Below, piece after piece: positions 5,952 to 10,834 of a stretch of 10,834 nt of DNA. The translations under genes were made by a program, and so were the position numbers. Position 1 is the first letter of the stretch. The number at the start of each line of letters is the position of its first letter. This DNA comes from Filomicrobium sp. (lineage in GTDB: Bacteria; Pseudomonadota; Alphaproteobacteria; Rhizobiales; Hyphomicrobiaceae), in assembly GCA_021775655.1 (NCBI GenBank), contig JAJFHK010000229.1, positions 1 through 10,834 on the forward strand. Direction: 5' to 3'. The notes under the pieces were generated by a model. The model worked only from the letters and a program-made list of their open reading frames with translations. It had not been told where the DNA came from and did not search any database.

Positions 5952-8228
5952 ATGGACGAAAAACTGGCCGCTGCCGCTCTCGATTATCACCGCTTTCCCC
6001 GGCCAGGAAAAATATCGATCACCCCGACCAAGGGACTTACCAACCAGCTCGACTTATCGCTGGCCTATTCTCCCGGTGTTGCAACAGCCTGCATGGCAAT
6101 TCACGATAACCCCGCTGAAGCTGGCTCCCTCACCACGCGTCAAAACCTTGTCGGCGTAGTGACCAACGGTACAGCTGTGCTTGGACTTGGCAACATTGGT
6201 CCGCTCGCCAGCAAACCCGTGATGGAAGGCAAGGCGTGCTTGTTCAAGAAATTCGCCGGCATCGATGTCTTTGACATAGAGATTACCGAAAACGACGCTG
6301 ACAAGCTTGTCGAGATCATCGCCTCTCTGGAGCCGACGTTCGGCGGTATCAACCTTGAGGACATCAAGGCCCCGGAATGTTTTATCGTGGAGCGCCAATT
6401 GCGCGACCGAATGGGCATCCCCGTCTTCCATGACGATCAGCATGGCACGGCAATCATCGTCGCCGCGGCGATCACCAATGCCTTGAAGCTGGTCGGCAAG
6501 GAAATCTCTGAAGTGAAGCTCGCGGGATCTGGCGCAGGTGCTGCAGCCCTCGCTTGCCTCGACCTCCTCGTCAACCTCGGCCTCAAGCGCGAGAACATCA
6601 CAATCTCAGATCTTGCCGGCGTTGTTTACGAAGGTCGGACCGAGCTTATGGACGAATACAAAGGTCGTTTTGCCCAACCGACTGAAAAGCGCACGCTCGC
6701 TGAAATCCTCGACGGTGCCGACATCTTCCTTGGGTTGTCGGCTGGCGGCTTGCTGAAGCCCGAAATGCTGGCGACAATGAATGACAAGCCAATCATCATG
6801 GCGCTCGCAAATCCGGAGCCAGAAATACTCCCCGAACTTGCCAAGAAATCTCGCCCGGACGCACTTATCTGCACGGGCCGCTCTGATTATCCAAACCAGG
6901 TCAACAATGTCCTCTGCTTTCCTTTCATCTTTCGCGGCGCGCTCGACGTCGGCGCCACCGGCATCACCGAAGCCATGAAAGTTGCCGCCGTGAATGCCAT
7001 TGCAGGACTCGCCCAAGCCGAAGCCTCCGATGTTGTTACAAAAGCCTATGGCGAGGAACAAAAGAGTTTTGGACCGGAGTACCTGATCCCGACGCCCTTC
7101 GACCCACGCCTTATCGAACGTATCGCTCCAGCTGTCGCAAAGGCAGCAATGGAGTCTGGCGTCGCCACGCGGCCGATAAAGGATATTGAATCCTACCGCG
7201 ATAGCCTCAGCCGCTTTGTCTACAAGTCCGGCCCGGCGATGAAAGCCGTTTTCGACACGGCCAGACGGAATCCGAAACGAGTCATCTTCGCGGAAGGAGA
7301 GGACGAACGCGTTCTTCGCGCAACTCAGATGATTGTCGACGATGGCATCGCCTATCCCGTCCTCGTCGGTCGCGATTACGTGATTAAGGATCGCATAAAG
7401 AGCCTCGGCCTGCGCCTCCTACCCGAAGAGCATTTCAGTATCGTCCACGGCGCCTCTCACCATCAGCATCAGGATCTCGAACAGGAGTACTACGATTTGA
7501 TGTCGCGACGCGGCGTCACCATGGCGATGGCGAGAGAAGAGATGCGCGCCCGACCCACCTTGATCGCCGCCATGCACGTCCGCCGCGGATATGCCGATGC
7601 CATGCTGTGCGGCCTACGCGGCACCTACAGCGAGCATCTCAGCTACGTCCGCAAGGCCATCGGGGAACGCCCGGGCGTCCACACACTTGCCGCCATGAAC
7701 ATGCTGATGCTGCCTGACCGCCAGCTTTTTATTTGCGACACATACGTAAATGCGCACCCGTCCATCGATCAAATCGTTGAGATGACGCTACTAGCTGCCG
7801 AAGAAGTGCGGCGCTTCGGAATGACGCCATCAATCGCACTTCTGTCGCACTCCAGTTTCGGCAGCTCCGACGCCTATGAAGCCATCACCATGCGCGAAGC
7901 GGTAGAGGCAATTGTCGCGCGTGCACCCGATCTCGATATCGATGGTGAAATGAAAGCAGACGCAGCTCTCAGCAAGGCGATCCTCGGTGAAGTCCTACCC
8001 GGTTCGCGCCTCAAGAATGAAGCGAATCTACTGATCATGCCGTCCGTGGACGCCGCCAATATCGCCTACAACCTTCTCAAGATGACCTCAAGTAACGGCG
8101 TCACGATTGGCCCCATGCTGCTCGGCACCGCCCGCCCAGCCCACATCATCGAACCGACCGCAACCGTGAGGCGCGTTGTCAACATGACAGCACTGGCAGC
8201 CGCGGAAGCCGCGAACTGGCAAGGTTAG
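5952..8228 (+). CDS. maeB: NADP-type malic enzyme with phosphotransacetylase-like C-terminal domain
   Basis: A 758-residue MaeB-type malic enzyme, a typical length for the fused alphaproteobacterial form. The N-terminal half decarboxylates malate to pyruvate: the YSPGVA signature (Y39), catalytic lysine K94 in [10 protein letters not shown], metal-binding FHDDQHGTA (D161-D162), and a Rossmann nucleotide-binding GSGAGAAA. A short linker near 410-425 leads to a phosphate acetyl/butyryltransferase domain from about residue 430 ([16 protein letters not shown] to the C-terminus). In related rhizobial enzymes this domain appears to be regulatory, responding to acetyl-CoA, rather than an active phosphotransacetylase. 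The cofactor (NAD or NADP) cannot be decided by eye. ATG at 5952 has GGGAG at 5940-5944; an in-frame TTG at 5934 lies upstream of that site and is unlikely. It ends 19 bases from the convergent DUF2892 gene. It is ordinary central metabolism next to a sulfur locus. Confidence 0.95.
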   Translation: MDEKLAAAALDYHRFPRPGKISITPTKGLTNQLDLSLAYSPGVATACMAIHDNPAEAGSLTTRQNLVGVVTNGTAVLGLGNIGPLASKPVMEGKACLFKKFAGIDVFDIEITENDADKLVEIIASLEPTFGGINLEDIKAPECFIVERQLRDRMGIPVFHDDQHGTAIIVAAAITNALKLVGKEISEVKLAGSGAGAAALACLDLLVNLGLKRENITISDLAGVVYEGRTELMDEYKGRFAQPTEKRTLAEILDGADIFLGLSAGGLLKPEMLATMNDKPIIMALANPEPEILPELAKKSRPDALICTGRSDYPNQVNNVLCFPFIFRGALDVGATGITEAMKVAAVNAIAGLAQAEASDVVTKAYGEEQKSFGPEYLIPTPFDPRLIERIAPAVAKAAMESGVATRPIKDIESYRDSLSRFVYKSGPAMKAVFDTARRNPKRVIFAEGEDERVLRATQMIVDDGIAYPVLVGRDYVIKDRIKSLGLRLLPEEHFSIVHGASHHQHQDLEQEYYDLMSRRGVTMAMAREEMRARPTLIAAMHVRRGYADAMLCGLRGTYSEHLSYVRKAIGERPGVHTLAAMNMLMLPDRQLFICDTYVNAHPSIDQIVEMTLLAAEEVRRFGMTPSIALLSHSSFGSSDAYEAITMREAVEAIVARAPDLDIDGEMKADAALSKAILGEVLPGSRLKNEANLLIMPSVDAANIAYNLLKMTSSNGVTIGPMLLGTARPAHIIEPTATVRRVVNMTALAAAEAANWQG

Positions 8229-8247
8229 ATCGCGTCCAGATACCATC

Positions 8248-8472
8248 CTACTTCGATCCACAAGTGTTTGCCCCGATCAGGAAATAAGCGGGACAGAAGC
8301 GGATAAAGCCGGTCAGAATCATGACGGAGCCAACGGCGAATGCCCCGTACTTGAATAATGGATTGGCCCAGATTTCCAGGTGCGGCATCACGAACGGCAG
8401 CGCGATCAAAATCGCACCCACAATGAATCGAAGCACTCGATCGGCCGTGCCAATGTTGGCTGATTTAACCAT
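8248..8472 (-). CDS. Small DUF2892 (YgaP-type) membrane protein with paired cysteines
   Basis: A 74-residue protein with two predicted membrane helices (about 13-30 and 43-60), matching the DUF2892 family, the membrane part of YgaP-like rhodaneses. The C-terminal motif is C60-P-A-Y with a second cysteine at C71 (FCPAYFLIGANTC). DUF2892 proteins often sit with rhodaneses, persulfide dioxygenases and YeeE/YedE transporters, including in BigR-controlled operons, so a role in sulfane-sulfur handling at the membrane is likely, though no activity is established. The start at 8472 is supported by minus-strand GGGAGG seven bases upstream; the open frame runs further but without family-like sequence. 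The ATTC-N8-GAAT element at 8520-8535 lies 47 bases upstream, nearly the same spacing as at the transporter gene. It is a lone gene convergent with maeB. Confidence 0.85.
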   Translation of the reverse strand: MVKSANIGTADRVLRFIVGAILIALPFVMPHLEIWANPLFKYGAFAVGSVMILTGFIRFCPAYFLIGANTCGSK

Positions 8473-8518
8473 TATCGCCTCCCATAAAAGCCTCCTGCAT
8501 GTACAGTAGGCATGAACA

Positions 8519-8536
8519 CATTCAATCGTTTGAATG
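8519..8536. promoter_or_regulatory. ATTC-N8-GAAT operator, seven-base perfect arms, upstream of DUF2892 gene
   Basis: CATTCAA (8519-8525) and TTGAATG (8530-8536) are perfect inverted repeats around a four-base spacer; the core reads ATTC-N8-GAAT. It matches the SqrR/BigR-type ArsR operator form and the element at 5604-5619. On the minus strand the downstream arm could overlap a -35 region. It lies in the divergent gap with the truncated COG2187 gene, so it might act in both directions. Confidence 0.65.
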
Positions 8537-8723
8537 CGATGGATCGATTGGTAGCCTGCTTCCAGCCCTCCGACAAGGACGAACCCACAATCCAGGTTTA
8601 ATGGTCGCAGAAGGCTCCAAGCGAGGAACTTGTGCGATTGCAAAGCCAGCCTGTCATTGCCAAATCGCAACGACGCCATGTTGCGACAAGTACATCACAG
8701 CAATTGAGAACGACCGGCGTTGA

Positions 8724-9236
8724 TTGGAGAGCCACTTGCCACACCGCATCACCACCCAAAATTCAAATGCCGGAGAACCTGCGCAGGCCACCGTGTTAGC
8801 CATGCTCGGTGATCCAAAAACCCATCGCGGAATTGATGTCGTTCGCATCGACACTCCGATCTCACACATCTTCATCGCCGGGCCGACAACCTACAAATTA
8901 AAACGCGCCGTCAAACGCAACTTCGTCGACTACTCGACTGCCGAACTGCGCAAGAAACATTGCCAGAGCGAAGTCAGAATAAATTCCAAATACGCACCTG
9001 GAATCTACAAAGGTGTCGTTCCAGTCGTCCGCGCAAATGACCGCCTCAATCTTGGCGGTGAAGGTGAGGCCATCGACTATGTCGTCGAGATGGCAACATT
9101 CGACCCAGCCCTAACCTTCGACCGGCTCGCCGAAAGTGGAGAACTCACTGACAGCCTCATCCACGAGTTCGCTGACACTATCGCTGAGATTCACCACGTC
9201 GTCCTGGATTCGAAACGCCCGCTACACCGATGCTGA
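8724..9236 (+). pseudogene. Truncated N-terminal part of COG2187 kinase-like protein
   Basis: A 170-residue ORF corresponding to the N-terminal lobe of COG2187 proteins, normally about 500 residues: an aminoglycoside-phosphotransferase-like domain followed by a P-loop kinase. Recognisable family sequence runs from ISHIFIAGPTTYKLKRAV through VDYSTAELRKKHCQSEVRIN to VPVVRANDRLNLGGEGEAIDYVVEM and ends at FADTIAEIHH. The expected C-lobe with the catalytic HGDLH motif and the downstream Asp is missing; after about 9200 the frame runs into unrelated codons and stops at 9236. A kinase fold cannot be completed, so this half is probably non-functional. The start is uncertain: TTG at 8724, TTG at 8736, or ATG at 8802, which would trim into the conserved region. 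The promoter would share the 251-base divergent gap with the DUF2892 gene. Confidence 0.7.
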
Positions 9237-9754
9237 TAGCAATCGGCGGCTTGTCCGGTTCAGGAAAGTCAACGCTTGCCGAGACCATTGCCCCAGAGAT
9301 CCCCGGCCTATGCGGAGCAATTACGATCCGCTCCGACGTCTGCCGCAAACGCCTATTCGGAGTTTCACCGGAAGAGCCGCTTTCCGAATCCGCGTACACT
9401 CCGAACATCAGCGAGCACGTTTACACGCTTCTGAAGCGCGACGCCGCTCGTGCGATCCGAGCAGGCAGCTCTGTCATTCTCGATGCAACGTTTATCGAAG
9501 GCGAGAAAACTACAAGCCTTGAAGACTTGGCAGAGCGCACCGGCGCATCTTTCACCGGACTTTGGCTGTCGCTCAACCTTGCAACTCTGCAAAAACGCAT
9601 CAGCAGCCGGGACGCCGATGCTTCGGATGCAACCCCCGCCGTCGCAGCCAGCCAGTGGCAACGTGTGCGCTCGAACCCCGCCTGGGTAAAACTTGATGCC
9701 AGCCGCACTCCCGCAGAAGTCGCAGCCGAAGCTCTCATCGCGATCGGCCTTTAA
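9230..9754 (+). CDS. P-loop (AAA_33 / gluconate-kinase-like) kinase, detached COG2187 C-terminal domain
   Basis: A 174-residue P-loop kinase domain. Walker A is GLSGSGKST (residues 7-15), followed by IRSDVCRKRLFG, a motif of the COG0645/AAA_33 kinases, and VILDATFIEGEKT as the Walker-B-like strand. The substrate is unknown. In COG2187 proteins this domain is the C-terminal half of one polypeptide. Here it starts at ATG 9230, overlapping the end of the N-terminal fragment by seven bases in a different frame. Upstream of the ATG the kinase frame stays open back to TGA at 9185, giving GFETPATP, which resembles the normal linker to this domain; the old fusion junction therefore lies in about 9188-9230. 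The domain is complete and could still be translated by coupling, although no ribosome site is obvious. The sequence ends normally at TAA. Confidence 0.75.
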   Translation: MLIAIGGLSGSGKSTLAETIAPEIPGLCGAITIRSDVCRKRLFGVSPEEPLSESAYTPNISEHVYTLLKRDAARAIRAGSSVILDATFIEGEKTTSLEDLAERTGASFTGLWLSLNLATLQKRISSRDADASDATPAVAASQWQRVRSNPAWVKLDASRTPAEVAAEALIAIGL

Positions 9755-10173
9755 ACGTCTCTGTTGCACCCGCGAACGTGCAGCGCAATTCCGGTTACTC
9801 AGGGATACTGGAGCAATTCAGAATCCGTGTAGGCCCCTTGACCCGCATCAATGCAATCAATCTTTTTCGAATTATCATGTTTTTACTGAACAAGTCCTCG
9901 CAATCGGTGGGATTTAAGTCCGCATTCCGCCAGCACAAATGTGAAGAGCCACGTCGGGGCAAGCACTTACGCAATGTTACAAAGAATGATACACTTCCCC
10001 CACGACCGAGGCCGAGCAGTGCCCACAGCGGAAACGCACGATGGCGCCCTGCACAATTCGATTGCACAACAGCTGCAAGCCACGCCGGGTCGAAGTTGAA
10101 TCTGCAGGCTGAAGAAAACGCGCTTTGATCACCTCAGCGCGAACTTGTAGGCATCCGTTATTCGAGGTGCATT
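9755..10173. other. Intergenic region without convincing gene
   Basis: This 419-base gap holds open frames on both strands, but they are low-complexity, lack ribosome sites and match no family I know. It contains the FNR/FixK-type promoter at 9838-9878, listed separately, and at its end GAGG (10164-10167), the ribosome site of the second DUF2892 gene. The transcript from that promoter would run about 288 bases before the next start codon, so a long leader or a small RNA is possible. Confidence 0.55.
9838..9878 (+). promoter_or_regulatory. FNR/FixK/Anr-type box with correctly spaced -10
   Basis: TTGAC-CCGC-ATCAA (9838-9851) matches nine of ten positions of the TTGAT-N4-ATCAA consensus. TATCAT (9873-9878) matches five of six of the -10 consensus. 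A start near 9886 would place the box centre at about -41.5, the class II activator position. This is the arrangement of an oxygen- or nitric-oxide-responsive promoter. No gene follows immediately; the nearest is the DUF2892 gene at 10174. Confidence 0.5.
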
Positions 10174-10380
10174 ATGCTCGTAAAGACCAGTGCAAATGTC
10201 GGACTAATGGACCGGTCTATCCGGACGATCGCCGGCATCGGACTAATCGGGTTTGCCCTGTCAGGAGACAGAACCGGGTTCGAGTGGCTTGGCTGGATCG
10301 GTATCGTACCGCTCATCACCGGCCTAGTCGGAATCTGCCCCGTATATTCTATTCTCGGAATAAACACGCGCGGCATTTGA
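10174..10380 (+). CDS. Second small DUF2892 membrane protein
   Basis: A 68-residue paralogue of the protein encoded at 8248-8472. Both begin with K-x-SAN-x-G and a following D-R, carry two short hydrophobic helices (here about 18-30 and 39-54), and end in CP-x-Y-x3-G-x-NT. Here C55 is kept, but the position of the second cysteine is arginine (R66), so any paired-cysteine chemistry is lost. ATG at 10174 has GAGG at 10164-10167. No ATTC-N8-GAAT element precedes it; instead the FNR-type promoter about 290 bases upstream is the nearest regulatory signal. Function is unknown; DUF2892 proteins are often linked with rhodanese and sulfur or respiratory genes. Confidence 0.8.
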   Translation: MLVKTSANVGLMDRSIRTIAGIGLIGFALSGDRTGFEWLGWIGIVPLITGLVGICPVYSILGINTRGI

Positions 10381-10413
10381 ACCCTTCGATCAGGTACAGC
10401 ATAGCCGTGCGGG

Positions 10414-10436
10414 CGCCGATCGGACGTGCATCGGCG
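10414..10436 (+). terminator. GC-rich stem-loop after DUF2892 gene, possible terminator
   Basis: CGCCGAT (10414-10420) pairs perfectly with ATCGGCG (10430-10436) around a nine-base loop, 33 bases after the stop at 10380. No T run follows, so its function as a terminator is uncertain. Confidence 0.35.
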
Positions 10437-10540
10437 GCCTGAACGATCGACACAATGGGAGTTTGCAAGACCGGCCCCACAGAAGTAAGTCAGCCCAAGA
10501 CACACCGAACGTTTCCGCACATACGAGTTTCGATACGGCG

Positions 10541-10834
10541 ATGATGACTAATGCTGCCCAAGCTTATGAGAAATGGCTTCAGTGCATTTTGACGGTGAAT
10601 GCCGAGACAGGAATGTTTTTGACAAAGCGCATGCAGCGAGACGCGCAACTGCCACTGAGCATTGTCGAATGCCACAGCCCGCAAGATGTCCTGCAGGCGC
10701 AGGTGGATTTCTTAAAAACCATGGTCGAGGATTATTCGCATCAGGCCAATAGATTAGGTCAAATCGTCTTCGAAAGTATTCATGCAATTGAGCAACCGCA
10801 AAAGCCGTCATGGCCCCAGCTAGAAGTCGACGAC
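10541..10834 (+). CDS. Phasin-like protein, 5' part (runs off window)
   Basis: The frame is open from tandem ATG codons at 10541 and 10544 to the window end, 98 codons so far. The sequence has the character of the phasin_2 family: helical and amphipathic, with a leading AYEKWLQC, then FLTKRMQRDAQLPL, the CHSPQDVLQAQVDFLKTMVEDY stretch typical of these proteins, and SHQANRLGQIVFESI. Phasins coat polyhydroxyalkanoate granules; some family members have other or stress-related roles. The open frame also extends upstream of 10541 with no family-like sequence, and the ribosome site is weak, so the exact start is uncertain. Its C-terminus, usually low-complexity, is outside the window. Confidence 0.7.
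   Translation, partial: MMTNAAQAYEKWLQCILTVNAETGMFLTKRMQRDAQLPLSIVECHSPQDVLQAQVDFLKTMVEDYSHQANRLGQIVFESIHAIEQPQKPSWPQLEVDD

Noticed and set aside
5647..6159. 170-codon + strand open frame upstream of and overlapping maeB
   Set aside because: Overlaps the N-terminus of maeB in another frame; the non-overlapping part has no ribosome site or protein-like pattern.
9778..10128. 116-codon + strand open frame in the intergenic region after the kinase
   Set aside because: Low-complexity, basic and proline/serine-rich translation, no ribosome site, no family-like sequence; it overlaps the FNR-type promoter.
1..10834. CRISPR arrays, tRNA or rRNA genes, insertion sequences, phage genes
   Set aside because: No spaced direct repeats, cloverleaf-like sequence, transposase motif or terminal repeats were seen on reading both strands.

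Overview
The window looks like part of a chromosome from a sulfur-oxidising alphaproteobacterium, most likely a Hyphomicrobium-like member of the Hyphomicrobiales. This is inferred from a sulfur-oxidising heterodisulfide reductase-like (sHdr) locus in the order known from that group, a malic enzyme fused to a phosphotransacetylase-like domain as in rhizobia, and a phasin. Base composition is moderately GC-rich. No tRNA, rRNA, CRISPR array, transposase or phage gene was seen.

Positions 1-3624 (+ strand) are the end of the sHdr locus: the last codons of probable shdrA, then shdrH, shdrC2, shdrB2, an unassigned 140-residue protein, and lbpA. shdrA/shdrH and shdrB2/140-aa ORF overlap at start/stop, while shdrC2 and shdrB2 follow short gaps with good ribosome binding sites. 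lbpA has its own promoter-like sequence. The sHdr complex is thought to oxidise protein-bound sulfane sulfur in the cytoplasm to sulfite, with the lipoate on LbpA as an essential partner.

Positions 3868-5550 (- strand) hold tusA, the sulfur carrier expected to feed sHdr, and upstream of it a YeeE/YedE (SoxT-like) membrane protein for import or sensing of sulfur compounds. An ATTC-N8-GAAT inverted repeat, the form recognised by persulfide-sensing ArsR-type repressors (SqrR/BigR/SoxR), lies 53 bases upstream of the transporter gene.

Positions 5952-8228 (+) encode the malic enzyme MaeB. Positions 8248-8472 (-) encode a small DUF2892 membrane protein whose upstream region carries a second, more perfect ATTC-N8-GAAT element at nearly the same distance. 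This suggests one regulon of sulfane-sulfur genes extending past the core locus. No ArsR regulator is in the window.

Positions 8724-9754 (+) are a COG2187-type gene (kinase-like domain plus P-loop kinase) that has lost its middle: the N-terminal fragment ends in a frameshifted stop, overlapping an intact P-loop kinase ORF. Positions 9755-10173 have no convincing gene but hold an FNR/FixK-type box exactly spaced to a good -10 hexamer. A second DUF2892 gene (10174-10380) and the start of a phasin-like gene running off the window complete the region.
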